A stretch of DNA of 64,000 nucleotides from Pyronema omphalodes (lineage: Eukaryota; Ascomycota; Pezizomycetes; Pezizales; Pyronemataceae). The notes under the pieces are model-generated. The model did not search any database. It was not told where the DNA came from and worked only from the letters and a program-made list of their open reading frames with translations. The stretch's first letter is position 1. Each line of letters starts with the position of its first letter. Both the position numbers and the translations under genes were made by a program. The stretch spans positions 372,001-436,000 of the forward strand of contig JAJJXM010000021.1 in NCBI GenBank assembly GCA_024516155.1, in the 5' to 3' direction. This document shows positions 12,051-24,229 of this stretch, one piece after another.

Positions 12051-12100
12051 AATGGATGAACGAACAAGAGGGAAAGACGCTATACAACCAATACTGTTTA

Positions 12101-12960
12101 TATCGAAGAAGCCACCATCATCCAAATATATATTTTTCTCCGGTTATGCAGAGCCGTCCAGGGATATACGACCGGCAATAATCCTGAAGTCCTGAAGTTC
12201 TGCACAAAACAGAGATGCTTCAAGCGGTTGATGCTGCCGAGTATGGACTTCATTTCCAATCTTTTCTTTCGTGACATCGAAAATGCCACTAACCGGGGAC
12301 TTTGATTCCATTCTATACTTTAAGATCGAGCATGCACCCCGCTTCATTTGCTGGTAAATTTTCCTTGACTATTACTGCGGCTTTGAATTCCAATTTATGC
12401 CGGAAACATATGCTACGGTCTACCGTTGGCTATTATGTAGGTATTTTCAAGTTATAAACCGTGATTTTCGTTTGGAGGCGCTGTAAATCCGACATCATCG
12501 CCGTTTTCATTAATCATTATCGATGGCATTTTTTTTTTTTTTTTTTTGGGGGGGGGGGGGTGTGTCGAATGGACAATTAAACATTGAAGCCAGCAAGCAA
12601 TAAAATCCAATGTTGTAGGTGTGTGTGTAGGTCCAGATGATGACTGATGCCTCATGCCTCATGAACCTCGAACTCGGAACGCTCTGTACATTGGATCCAA
12701 GGTGCATGGATAGCCCTATCACTTGATATGCAGATCTAAGTGTACCATGTACCATGTAGAACGCTTTATTAGCTGTTCCCTATGTATTTATCCCTTCTCT
12801 CTATTTGCTGTAGTTACCTATTAATATTATCAATCAGTAAATATGTCCTCCGAACCTCCATATATATTTGAAACTTCCTCAAAAGGCTGGCCGCTGCTAA
12901 GTTCAATACGCTTAATTAAATAACCCGTGATTTTGAAAATTGAACTTTCCTAGCTAGCTC
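12101..12960. other. Intergenic with a T17/G14 homopolymer
   Basis: No gene recognised. A run of T followed by a run of G lies at about 12530-12560. Confidence 0.4.
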
Positions 12961-12967
12961 TGATGAT

Positions 12968-13296
12968 GTAGTTGTAGTTGTAGTTGTAGTTGTAGTTGTA
13001 GTTGTAGTTGTAGTTGTAGTTGTAGTTGTAGTTGTAGTTGTAGTTGTAGTTGTAGTTGTAGTTGTAGTTGTAGTTGTAGTTGTAGTTGTAGTTGTAGTTG
13101 TAGTTGTAGTTGTAGTTGTAGTTGTAGTTGTAGTTGTAGTTGTAGTTGTAGTTGTAGTTGTAGTTGTAGTTGTAGTTGTAGTTGTAGTTGTAGTTGTAGT
13201 TGTAGTTGTAGTTGTAGTTGTAGTTGTAGTTGTAGTTGTAGTTGTAGTTGTAGTTGTAGTTGTAGTTGTAGTTGTAGTTGTAGTTGTAGTTGTAGT
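12968..13296. repeat. (GTAGTT)n hexanucleotide microsatellite
   Basis: About 329 bp of essentially uninterrupted GTAGTT, roughly 55 units, immediately followed by a TTTTA pentanucleotide run (about 13297-13325). The perfect array means recent slippage, and its true length may differ between individuals or be mis-assembled. The unit is not a known telomere repeat of ascomycetes (TTAGGG). Confidence 0.95.
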
Positions 13297-13325
13297 TATT
13301 TTATTTTATTTTATTTTATTTTATT

Positions 13326-14396
13326 TCATTTTTTATTTTTTCTTCATTCAGGCCATTTTGATTATATATATAGTCATATCTTATACGGTTATATCCCAAA
13401 TTCCGATATTAGGATTCCCCCACATCCGAAAGTCCAGTGATACCCTCGACCTAAAAGTGTATATAACACGATAAAGTCCTCTATCTAGCTACATACAAGC
13501 AAAAATGCCATTTTTTTACATTCCCGGAATTGTTTTTTCTGGATGTGATAGAAGTCACGGGACACTGAAAAGTCTGAAAAGTCTGAAAAGTCTGAAAAGT
13601 CTTTCTTCCCTCCAAATTCAAAAAAAAGCTCCTTTTCAGTTTTCAGTTTTCAGTTGTTGGTATATATGTATATACATAATATTCCTACTGTACTGTTAAA
13701 ACCTCCTATGCATAACTCAAAAAAAAAGAAATAACAAAAAAAAAAAAAAAAAAAAAGTCTACAATTTCAGACTCGGTGATATTAAATTAGTTTCCAAGGT
13801 ATTGAATACCATCTGGTGATGCTTATGTCTTGATAGATATCAATATATCGTATCACTAATTAGTAGCTGCTGCTGCTGCGGCCTGAAGTTGAATAATTAA
13901 TATCTTGAGGGCAGCTCTATGTGGCTTTACAGATTTTAGAATCTGTTATTGTTATTGTTATTGTCATTGAAGGAAAGAAAATAAAGAGGAAATCCTCTCC
14001 TCACTCCTACCCCTGCATCCCCCGCATCCCCCGCATCCCCCCTCACCCCCACCCCCGCATCCCCGCCCAACCACCCCCGCCCCATCACCCCCAGGTTTAT
14101 TATCTTAACTTCGAATGTCAAGTCTTTCTTTAATTTTCTTTGATTTCTTTGATTAAATGCGCTAATCTTGTATGTGGATGTCTATCTCGCTTGAAAAAAA
14201 AAAACAGTGTGGAAGATAAATATATACAACTAGAACTTTTCCCTCCTCCGTATGTGCTGGGTCAGTAATTAATTCTGCTGCTTGCTGCCGCCCCCTTCTC
14301 CCTCCCCCCCCCCCATCTGGCTGTCCTTCCCCTCTCCCGCCCATCCTCATGCACTAAGCCTCAGAGCCCTATCTGTTTCACTATTCCCATATTCCA
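13326..14396. other. Low-complexity intergenic region
   Basis: Contains an 11-bp tandem (AAAAGTCTGAA, about 13566-13602), a poly-A run near 13737-13756, a C-rich CCCGCATC repeat at about 14010-14060 and pyrimidine-rich sequence leading into the 3' end of the ERD1-like gene. No gene recognised. Confidence 0.5.
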
Positions 14397-15751
14397 TCAA
14401 TCTTCTCTCAACTCCTTATTACCACCGACAGGTCCCTCCAATTTCCCTGTTCCCTCCTCAATATTAACCATCTCATACCCTGCGCCTTCTCTCGCAACCC
14501 ATTCCTTCTCCACTCTAAAAAACACCCAAACCCATCTTCTACAAACCTCCAGTAATTCCAACATAAAAATCCCTCCCTCCATCTCATTCAAAAAATCCAA
14601 ATGAACCGAAAGCTTAACCGACCAAGCACACCTCATTACAAGATCCAATAAAATCGCCGTATAATAAAAGCCCCTTTCCCTATAATGTAATCTCTTCCTT
14701 AATCCCCAAGGTTTCTCATCATCCCCATTATTATTCGTCGGCGCAGAGAGCATAGATAAATTCCAATCCATGGTAACATCCCACCAAAATGCAAATCCCG
14801 AATTACATATCACGGCAATATACCAACCCGCGGCCAATTCTCTTCTGGTGACATATTCCTGCATCATATAATTCTTTTCCAATGCTCCGAGGATAATAAC
14901 CGGGAACGCACTAGCATATTTCAACGCGTTTAGAAGCTGCATCTTCCCAGCTCCTCGTTGATATTCCGTTATACATTGTCGAAAACGTATTAAATAAGGA
15001 ATGGAAATAACACAAGGAACAAGAAATGCTCCTCCGCAGCTACGATCAGGAATTGGATCACTGGCGGAATATCCACTGATGAACATACAAATCACAGTTG
15101 CAAAGTCGGATAGGACTTTCGAGTAGCTGGTTAATGCATCTGCTAACAGAACATCGGCGAATCTTGTATCGCGATCAATTCCCCCGATTAGGATCCGGCG
15201 TACGGTTCGGAGAAATCGAAATCGTCCACGGCGGAGAAAGTTCGTCGGCCAGAGGAAGGCGAGGAGGAAGATGCTGTAGAGGGATATGGGTAGGATTTGC
15301 CATTGACGGACTAGCTCTGGGGATTGGTGGGTTAGGGACCAGAAGAGGAGGAGGTTTAGGGCGAAGACGGTGGTGAGGATGCTGGCGAAGAGGTACACGG
15401 AGCGATGGAGGGGTGATTCGGTGGAGCTGCGGGTGTAGCGGAGGAATGGGCTGATGTCGATTTGGACGGAGTGGAAAAGATGGAGGTTGAAGGAAAAGAG
15501 CCAGAGGCCTGGTGGGGGTTAATCGTTAGCATAGCTGCCAGAGAGGTAAGGAGGGGAGTTGTAGAGGGTTGGAGGATCAAGATATCAATGTGTTAGGAAT
15601 GGCGGCGAGCGGGCTCAGGATCGCGGAAACCTCGGGGGTGTCTAAAGGGTAGAAGTAAAAGTAACGGACCGATTATGAACAACAGTAGCACACGGTAAGG
15701 GAGCGGTAGCCACAGGCTGATGCTTTCATAGGCGACCTTTTCCTCCTCCAT
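14397..15751 (-). CDS. ERD1: EXS-domain membrane protein, ERD1-like
   Basis: Two exons, 15751-15670 and 15508-14397, joined across a 161-bp intron (donor GTCCGT, acceptor CAG) into 397 residues. Yeast Erd1, a Golgi EXS protein needed for retention of ER luminal proteins and for Golgi glycosylation and phosphate recycling, has 362. The join restores the N-terminal signature LPLPYRVLLLFIIG followed by LWLFSFNLHLF, as expected of this family, and several hydrophobic helices follow. EXS-type motifs are visible: WDVTMDWNL near the middle, then LLEVCRRWVWVFFRVEKEWV near the C-terminus. The donor is non-consensus, so the exact junction is inferred from reading frame and family fit. It is divergent from the Ser/Thr-rich protein, 1.7 kb away. 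Confidence 0.87.
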
Positions 15752-17449
15752 GGCTGATTCATCTGGCTTTTCTTTTCTTTGTGTTGTTGTTTGTTGTTGT
15801 TGTCTTTCAGTTGCGCGATCGTGTGTTATCTGTAGTTAACTATTTCTCTTGCAACTCCAGACCATCTTGGCAGGACAGGAGCAGAAGCCGCGTTAACGTG
15901 TTACACCAGGGGCGCGCGCAGCTCGCAGCTAATTTAAGGCGTATGTATCGTATCGTGGCGCCGCTGCCCAAAAGCTGAAACAGCAAGGAAAAGGGAAAGG
16001 AAAATACATTTCGAGAGACACAAAGGGAAAAGAAAGTGTTAAATTATGTCAAAGCCGTTATCATAGCTGTTGTCCTTGGTGTAACATTCATTACCAGCCA
16101 GTCGGTACAGAAAATTGTGATCAGATACATATGTATGTGCGAGAAATCGTGGAGTGGATCGCGAGACGCGACTTTTTTTTTTGTGGGGACGGAACAATCG
16201 GCTGCCACTGGCCACTGTCTGGCTTCAGGAACCAGATGGCCTGGAAGCGAGAAGAGAAGATGAGGAGAAACACGCTTCGCGCACGTGCGCAGAAAACGCG
16301 GAATGCGATGCAAACGTCATGGAATACCCAGAACAACGGCACGACTAGTTTGCAACCAAATAAATAAACAAACAAACATTACCGCACCGTATCTCATTCC
16401 GGTCATGTCGTTAAACTTTGCAAAAATTGTTGGAATTTCATTCCAATTTACTTTATTTCATGATTTTATGATCACTCAACGACACAAGATTTCGACATTA
16501 TCCATCTAATAAAGAACATATGCCACAAACCTCCGATAACTATCACTCCTGTTCATATCGCTCCTCTCAGAGGTAATTAATTGAATTCAACTAAGAACCT
16601 AATGTAGTTGTGATGAGTTATGGCTGAGATATGTGTCATCAGGTTCTCAACTTCCAACATCCTACCCCCTTATTTTCCGTCGATATCTATTGATTTGTTT
16701 AAGAATTTCACCCCCTAGCCACCGCTAAAAAAGAAATGTACCCGGGTACAAGGGTAATTCCGGTGCTCTACTATTTATCTGCATCTGACTTTGTCCCCCA
16801 CACAACTGTAAATGCCAAGACCGCTAACTTCCACGAAGCACCAAATATCCTTTGATGAATATGGTTAAAATGAGCTATCATAAAGCTCTTGATTCTTTAC
16901 CTTTTCTCAGGAACCCTTCGAGGTTATGGTTACGCTATGTATTGCTAGTGTGAACTGATACGGTGCACGTGACATAACGCATCCCGAGTACAACCTCATG
17001 CTGCTAACATACAATTTTAAGGCACAAAACATATAGAATTTTTAATAGTAAAATCAACAAATCATCTTCAAAATCCAGCGAAAAGACGATGTTCGTTTAT
17101 ATTCAATATAGACATACCTTTTTTTTTCCCCCACCCCCTGTTTATTCCCATTTCTCCCCCTCTCGAGTTTTCCATTCGTCTACCCAACCTCCACGCAAAA
17201 GAGCGTCTACAAATCTACAATCCAACCTTTATTTCCTTCTAAATCTCGTGAAAACTTAGCAGAACAGAACCACCCTGGACATCAGGTCCATCACTATCAA
17301 CCTATAACGACCTTTCTTTATTCATAACGGCCACCGCCATACCATCAACACGAACTCGGAACATCTATCTATCTTCACCGTTGAAACCAGACCTCCAGAT
17401 TACAACTTCAAAGATCAGCTATCCGAGCTTCAACCTAATATCCGTATCT
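15752..17449. other. Divergent intergenic region
   Basis: About 1.7 kb between the ERD1-like gene and the Ser/Thr-rich gene. Probably holds both promoters and 5' UTRs. CT-rich stretches occur from about 17115 to 17360, as is common upstream of fungal starts. An unseen 5' exon of the downstream gene could lie here. Confidence 0.4.
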
Positions 17450-20400
17450 ATGCCGGCTATTCCAATCCCCATCACCAACGCCGGCTATGTTGGCGGATGG
17501 GAGAACTTTTCGATACCGCTACAAGTAACATCGACGATAAGCTTGTGGTCTGTAAGCAAGAGGATGGAAGATAGTGAGGTGAGTGAAATTATCTCTGTAA
17601 CTGGTGATGTGGATGGTATATGTATGTGGTTTGGATGATAACGGATTGTGTTGATGGTGTGTATATAGACAGAGTTAACGGTTTTGCCGATATTCACATC
17701 ATGGAACCCGGCGATTCAGGGAACAACATCGAAGTCTGAAACGACGCAACTTTTGAGACGTTCTGTGGTAACATCGGGATCTGCTACTGAATCGGTGGTT
17801 TTGGGGAGGTTATCAAAATCCTCAGCAGTAGAACTAGATAGGGAACTTTCATCAACTGTTATTACTATTCCACCAACTTCAGCTTCCCCAGCTTCCCCAG
17901 CTTCCCTAACATCATCTTCCAAAACCCCATCAACAACCTCCCCAGCAGATGCAACTTCCTCGCGCAAAATCCCAGATATCCCAGTGACCAGTAGTAAGCT
18001 CAACGCACCCACAACCGCAACAGCAACATTCTCAACTATCACGCTGCCTTCCTTTGAGCACCATGTCTTTTCTATTACTATTACCGGTAGTGCTGTTGAT
18101 ACTAGTACTGATATTATACCGTCACCAACTTCACCAACTTCACAAGCCTCACCAACTTCACAAACTTCAGACAGCACTACACCTTCAAAAACTTCCAACA
18201 CTATCACACCATTGAACTCAAACTCAAAGTCAAGTTTCATATCCTCTATCCCGTTAACTATACCAACTACCGAAGCCCCTGCACCAACACCCACTCCACC
18301 CCTCTCCTCAACAATTCACAATCCATCAAGACCTGCAGTGGAAATTCCAGTAGTTAAGAATTCACCTATCCCATGGAACCCAGCTGTTACAACAATAACA
18401 ACAACAAATGCACCTCCTACCGCAATCTCTACAGTGGCGGAGAGTTCAAAGATAAGCTCCAAGGTGGTTTCTTCAACTAAATCTAAAACAAATGGTTATT
18501 TTATTAGCGAAACGGAAATAGAAATAGAAACAGAAACAGAGACAAAGAAACCAGTTCCTACCATGACATATACGGGGGAGACAGGAGATGGGAACCCTTG
18601 GATGCCGTTACAGACACCAGAAGCTGCACCGGCACTGGTAAAGACGGAGAAACATAAATCGTTACTGGGGGGATTTTTGGATGCGATACTTAAGCCGGTT
18701 GTTGATGGGGTTGTGAGGCCGGTTGTTGAGGGGGTTGTGAAGCCGGTTGTTGATGGGGTGGTGAAGCCGGTTGTTGATGGGGTTGTGAAGCCGGTTAATT
18801 CGATTCTTGGACCTGTTATTCCAATTGTTCCGTCTGGTATATCTACCACCGGTTTAACTATTTCAACCACTTCAACTATTTCAGCCACTTCAACTATTTC
18901 AGCCACTTCAACTATTTCCGCCAGTTCAATTATTTCCGCCAGTTCAACTATTTCCACCAGTTCAACTATTTCCACCAGTTCAACTATTTCCACCCGTCCA
19001 ACTATTTCCACCAGTTCAACTATTTCCACCAGTTCAACCATTTCCACCATTTCCGCCAGTCCCACTACTTCCATCCAGCCTTCTACCCCAGAACCACCAT
19101 CCTCATCCATAATCTCCACAATAAAGACATCCCCAGCTCTACCAACCACATCTCAACCACTCATCATCCCCCTCCCCCCACTGATTGGAAACCTCCCCAT
19201 AATCTCCGCCATTATTCCACCGGTAACTTCGCTTCTCGGGGAGATTAAAGCTCCGGTTACCAAAATAATTTCGATTCCCGATGTTGTAGTTTCTATCAGT
19301 ATCCCGCCATCGACGACGCCCGTGGTAGCTTCGAGTTCAGTTAAAGCAACAGACATGCCCTCAGTGACTCTAAAGCCAACTACAACTGAAGATATAACCA
19401 AAGCTTCTTCATCAACAATGAAGCAGAAGGAGACAAATGTAGCATCGACAACTACAACAACCCAGCCCACAACATCCCCCCTCTCCATCCTCCTCCCCAC
19501 CACCCTCCCCCCCACCACCACCCTCCCCCCCAGCATCCCCACTAAACTCGCCAACGCCGCCGCTGCCACCATCCTACCCCAACCCCTCCCTTCCCCCCTC
19601 CTGCTTACAACCCCCTCACTAACCACCTCCCTCTCCCTCTCCATAACCTCCCTAACACAAAGCGACGGCAAGATCTCAACCCACAAAACAGAAGTTCCAG
19701 TTGTAAAGACTACTAATCGGGTTGTTACTAGTTGGGTTTTAGTTACGCCTATGCCGACGGTGGTGGAGGAACCTAGGGTGACGGTGGAGGTTGTGGAGAA
19801 GCATGGGAGGGGGGATAAGACGGGGTTGGTGGTTGGGATTATGGTGGGGGTGTTGGTGTTTGTGATGGCGGTGATGGTGGTTGCATGTGCGGGTTGGAGG
19901 AGGAGGAGGAGGGGGATCAGGGAGGTGGAGGAGAAGGAGGGGATGGTACACAGGAATAATGGGGATGGGGGGTACGTTTCGGCACAGGAGGAGGTTAGTG
20001 GTGTTAGATCGTATGCAGCAGGACAGGATGAAGGGAAGGAAGAAGACTTGGTGGTGAAGACTACGGATACTCCAGATATACCGGTTAGAATGATGTCACA
20101 GGGGGGATATGAGCATATGATCCCCCCGATTTCTACCGGTTCGCCGTTTGAAGTCCGGGGATTTAGTGAGGCGGGTACCCGGTCTTCTCGGTTTTCTTCG
20201 GAGAGCTCCTGGCAGTCCTCTGTTTCTGGAAGTAACGATGAACTCGAAGAAATATCTTCCATGAACCATCAAGAATCCTGGAACTACCACATACCCCATC
20301 CATCCAGCAGCGTCAGACAGACACTCCAACAAACCTTCCAGCGGGCAAGAACATTTCCAAACGTAATAACTCCCCATAATGCAGCCGGGAATACCAATTC

Positions 20401-21088
20401 CACTGGATCCTTCGTATCAACTTCTACAACATCCCCAATCCCCCCAGGCTTTCCCAGCAATTCCTCCTCATCCTTAAACCTACCCCTCCGCGATCCATTC
20501 GCAACACCCATACCCCCGCACTCATCCTCATCCTTCAACTTCCCCATCCGTGATCCATTCGCAACACCCATACCCCCGTATTCCTCTTCATCCTTAAACC
20601 TACCCCTCCGCGATCCATTCGCAACACCCATATCGCATCTTAGCCAATCATCTCTTCCTTCCCCCTTCAGAACTCCTGCTGTATCCACAGAATACCTCCC
20701 TCATTATTCCGGCTCTACAAATTCTCCATCCCTTTCAAATACCAACAGTTCCACAAGATCCAATCAAGACTGCTTTACGGAAACCTACACCAACCCCTTC
20801 GAAGTCTTCGAAGTCTTTGAACCCTTCGAACCTTTTCCTCCACCCAACCCCATACACACAAACCACAAACCCCCCTTACCATCGCGCACCACATCCCCAC
20901 TCCAGAGCCCACAACCCATTGACAATGAAATGGTAACAAGGCCGAGCACAGCACTATCCCTAAGTTCCACAGACACCTTCCAGACTGCGAGTATAGGGCA
21001 TGGAAGGTTAAGGAAAACGGGAACTTCTGTTTCTTTGAGTTCTTCGGGGACTTTTCGGACTGCTGGGGCTTCTGTATATGGGGTATAG
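17450..21088 (+). CDS. Large Ser/Thr/Pro-rich single-pass membrane protein
   Basis: Exons 17450-17578 and 17669-21088, with a 90-bp intron (GTGAGT...TATAG), give 1182 residues. Residues 60-750 are mucin-like and should be heavily O-mannosylated if exported. They include five tandem copies of a VVKPVVDG-type unit (about 383-418) and a run of TIST-S units (about 433-512). One hydrophobic helix at about 760-785 is followed by an RRRRR cluster, placing the C-terminal ~390 residues in the cytosol. That tail has three near-identical copies of a block containing RDPFATPI (about 980-1033). The topology resembles fungal wall-stress sensors, but no WSC or other named domain is visible. No signal peptide follows the chosen ATG, so an upstream exon may be missing. 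Function unknown. Confidence 0.75.
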
Positions 21089-21749
21089 GAAGAATGTCAG
21101 CATGGGGGATTTAAGGGGTTTGAGAGCTGGGGGAAGAGGAGCGGAGGCTGTGCGGAGGGTAGGTGGTGATGTAATGGGTGTGGGTTGGTTGGTAGTGACG
21201 GAGGGGTCTTGGGATGGGAGTTTTGGTGGGATGAAGAGGTGTAGGAGGGATGGTGGTGGGGTTATGAGGTGGAATTGATGAGGAATGGGGTTGTGAATTG
21301 GAGTTGGGTTTGGGGTTTGGAGTTTTGGTGCTGGGAGGTTTGATTTTGGGGGTTAGGTGTTTGCATTTGGTATTTTCATGTGGTGATTTTATTTGGAGTT
21401 TTGATTTGGCGTTTTAATTTTAGTTACTTGTTCACAGGGTACGGATAATGGGTGATGGGTGATGATGGTATAGCTTGCCGGGCGCAAGATTAGCCTTGAT
21501 TCGTGCTAGCGTGGTATTTCCCTAATCAATTATAATTTTTGTTACATCTTTAAATGTAATTGACACGGTTCCTCATCTTATTCTATAAATTATTTCTCTA
21601 TAATAATACCTTAAATCCCTTCTATTGATAAACTGTTACATAATTCCTTTGTCCTCCGATTTCGTGGTAGTGTGACGCATCTCATCAGCGACAACTCCCC
21701 ACTACACGCTCCTCAGCGCGGCATCATGCTCTCTCGTCCCCGCTAACAC
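21089..21749. other. Intergenic, G-rich 3' flank then IPK1 promoter
   Basis: The first 350 bp are G/T-rich on the plus strand, and the rest is AT-rich. No gene recognised. Confidence 0.4.
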
Positions 21750-23024
21750 ATGGACACGACATCGCCTCTGGACGCGGGCACGCCGCCGCCGGAAGGCTTC
21801 CACCTTTCAGATCCTGCGGAATGGGAATACTTTAACGAAGGCGCGAACAACATATTATTCCGTTATGTCGGCGATCACCCCTACTTCAAACGATTCTTGC
21901 TACGACTACGAAAAGCTTTACCAGGCGCTCCAACTACCGTTCAACTACACAATCATCTAAACAATCGATTCGCCCCGTTACTCGGAAACTATATTATGCG
22001 ATGCGACCTCATTGAACTCGCTTCTAACTTTGTTCCAGAGCTAAATAAAGCTCTGGTTAACGAGGAAGTCGGTGAATATGACTGGTCCGGAAGACCCATA
22101 AACGAGCAACGCGCACGACGACTTTTAGAGGAGGAAGAACACTACGGATTACTAGTGGAGGATATGAGCTGTGGCAATTACCTCTACCGTGACGAGGAGG
22201 AAGAAGGAATGGAGGATCCCGGAGAGATGTGGCGCGACATGGCTACCATCGAATTCAAGCCTAAATGGTTGACACAATCACCCAACGCGCCTGCCAACTG
22301 GACCTTATGCCGAACCTGCGCCGTCCGCCTCATGTCAGGTAAAGGACATCGACCAGAAGAACAAGTTCCGGAGTATTGTCCATTAGATCTTTGTTCCGGA
22401 CAACAGGAACGGATAGAACAAGCGGTTTACGCGCTTTTGAATGGGAATAACGCGGTTATGATTGCGGATCCTACACCTGATGAGGATGATGATGGGGAGG
22501 ACAAGATGATGGTTGATGGTGGCTCTGGTGTTGAGACTTCGGAATCTATTTCACATGAACTTGCAAAGACTCTTGAAGGGAGTTTGGTTACGCTTCTTAC
22601 TCATTTCTTTCGAAAGTCTACTATCATCCCTTTACTTGCCGAGTTACAGAATCGCTTCGGAACACGTGGTGTTTTCACAAGTGCAACTTTGGCGCTGATG
22701 TCGGAAACGGATCAACTACCTACCGAGGAAGAGATGGCAAGAATGGCGATGATGATTGGAAATTCAGAACCCGGAGAAAACGATATCTGGACTGCAATGA
22801 CGCTTAGAGATTGTAGTTTGTTTCTCAAAGTCTGGGTACGGAAACAGCGGGGTCGGGGTATGGAAGCACGCATCGAGTGTAAAGTTGGAGATCTGGACCT
22901 AAAGACTGGAGATGGAGGACGCGCTGTATACTGGAGGGACGTCGAACGACGGCTTAGAAAGGGAGGATGGTATGTCAAGAAGGACGTAGGAAGGAATTGT
23001 AGAACTGGGCAAGGAATGGCGTAA
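21750..23024 (+). CDS. IPK1: Inositol-pentakisphosphate 2-kinase
   Basis: Single exon, 424 residues. Family signatures are in order: WEYFNEGANNILFRY (about 25-39, the nucleotide-binding N-lobe of the Ins_P5_2-kin family), FKRFLLRLRK, EFKPKWLTQSP (about 168-178) followed by CRTCAVRLM, then GDLDLK (about 380-385) and YWRDVERRL with GGWYV near the C-terminus. The enzyme adds the axial 2-phosphate to inositol 1,3,4,5,6-pentakisphosphate to give phytate (InsP6), which supports mRNA export and feeds pyrophosphate inositol synthesis. The acidic insert at about 238-262 looks unstructured. It is convergent with the sulphur transporter, 255 bp between stops (26 bases of which may be shared 3' signal). 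Confidence 0.93.
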   Translation: MDTTSPLDAGTPPPEGFHLSDPAEWEYFNEGANNILFRYVGDHPYFKRFLLRLRKALPGAPTTVQLHNHLNNRFAPLLGNYIMRCDLIELASNFVPELNKALVNEEVGEYDWSGRPINEQRARRLLEEEEHYGLLVEDMSCGNYLYRDEEEEGMEDPGEMWRDMATIEFKPKWLTQSPNAPANWTLCRTCAVRLMSGKGHRPEEQVPEYCPLDLCSGQQERIEQAVYALLNGNNAVMIADPTPDEDDDGEDKMMVDGGSGVETSESISHELAKTLEGSLVTLLTHFFRKSTIIPLLAELQNRFGTRGVFTSATLALMSETDQLPTEEEMARMAMMIGNSEPGENDIWTAMTLRDCSLFLKVWVRKQRGRGMEARIECKVGDLDLKTGDGGRAVYWRDVERRLRKGGWYVKKDVGRNCRTGQGMA

Positions 23025-23278
23025 TTGTTTTTTTGCACATCGATCTTTGTTTTGTTTATACACGATATTTTGCATTGCTGCGAGTAGGAATCAACGGGGT
23101 GAGTGCATGTTTTTCTGGCGATGTATTGTGTATATTATATTACCGAGCATCATAATAATGGACGGACGGCACTGGGTCATCAAAACTTTTCTATGTCTGT
23201 CCCAACCAGAACGCCTGAATTATAAAACAAATGGACAAAACTATTTACAGATCAAACAAACAGAAAAATCGAAATTAT

Positions 23279-24229
23279 CTACAACTTCTTCTCCTCAGCC
23301 ATCTCAACTGCCTTCCCGGCCACAAGCTGTCCGGCAAGGAAAGCCGCCAACCAGCCCAATCCCTTCCATCCATTAAGCACCGCAGCAACGGCAGCAGGCC
23401 CCGGGCAAACTCCCGCCATACCCCAACCGATACCAAACAACAAGCTACCAAAAACCAACTTTGCCTCAACCTCACCATTAGGAACCTCCCACTCACCCTC
23501 CTTCAACTTGGGAGCATCATCCCTGGTGAACCAAGCCAAGGCATTTCCACCGATTCCGATGATAGCAACAGCCATAAGCGAAGGATCGAATCTCTCAAAA
23601 TCGAAAATAGACATAAAACCCAAAGTCTTTGCCGGCGCGGCCATTCCGGAAATCAACAATCCCAATCCAAAAACGAAACCACAGAATCCTCTCGCAATCA
23701 CCCGAGATCTCTCAGAGACTTGGAGCTTGTTACGGATCACCCATGCCCCGATGGCAGAGGCAGCTACTACCGCGATGGCACCCTGTGCAGCGGGAAAGGT
23801 CGGCGTGTAACAAGGCCCTCCTGCACAGCTGGGCGGTGAATCCGTAAAGTAGGCAGTGGCTACAGCGGCGGAGAAAAAGGTGGCAGTGGCAACTAATGAC
23901 CGGATACTGCCCCGGGAAAGTCCCATAAGCATGTGGCCGCTGGTACAACCCTTTGCGAGCTTAGTACCGAGACCGACGAGGAGACCGGCGGTGATGGTGG
24001 TGATCCATGGGGTATCGAGGTATTGAGGGAGGTGGGAAGGGAGGAGGAGCTTGATGGCTAAAGGAGAGGCGAGGAGTCCGATTAATGTGGGAGTTGTGCT
24101 CCAGGAGGGATTGACGAGACTGGAAAGAAGGGAGGAGCAGCCGAGGATTTGGGAGTTGGTGAGAAGGAGGGTGGAACTGGAGATGTGGAGGAGGGCTGCG
24201 CCCAAAGAGGTCGTTACTGGTGTAAACAT
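23279..24229 (-). CDS. YeeE/YedE-family sulphur (thiosulfate-type) transporter
   Basis: 316 residues from the ATG at 24229. An in-frame ATG at 24304 would add 25 polar residues and is less likely. The protein is almost wholly hydrophobic with about nine to ten membrane segments. Three conserved cysteines sit in the positions typical of the family: LGCSS (Cys31), KGCTSGHMLMG (Cys95) and GVCPGPA (Cys275). In bacterial TsuA/YeeE these cysteines line the thiosulfate path, so uptake of thiosulfate or a related sulphur anion is inferred. Eukaryotic members are largely fungal and the family is otherwise bacterial, suggesting ancient transfer. A duplicated-half architecture is visible, with CTSGH in the first half and CPGPA in the second. 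Confidence 0.88.
   Translation of the reverse strand: MFTPVTTSLGAALLHISSSTLLLTNSQILGCSSLLSSLVNPSWSTTPTLIGLLASPLAIKLLLPSHLPQYLDTPWITTITAGLLVGLGTKLAKGCTSGHMLMGLSRGSIRSLVATATFFSAAVATAYFTDSPPSCAGGPCYTPTFPAAQGAIAVVAASAIGAWVIRNKLQVSERSRVIARGFCGFVFGLGLLISGMAAPAKTLGFMSIFDFERFDPSLMAVAIIGIGGNALAWFTRDDAPKLKEGEWEVPNGEVEAKLVFGSLLFGIGWGMAGVCPGPAAVAAVLNGWKGLGWLAAFLAGQLVAGKAVEMAEEKKL

Noticed and set aside
17716..20688. Long minus-strand ORFs (192, 217, 369 and 134 codons) opposite the Ser/Thr-rich gene
   Set aside because: They are antisense shadows of a repetitive Ser/Thr/Pro coding sequence with low stop density; no domain or start context supports them.
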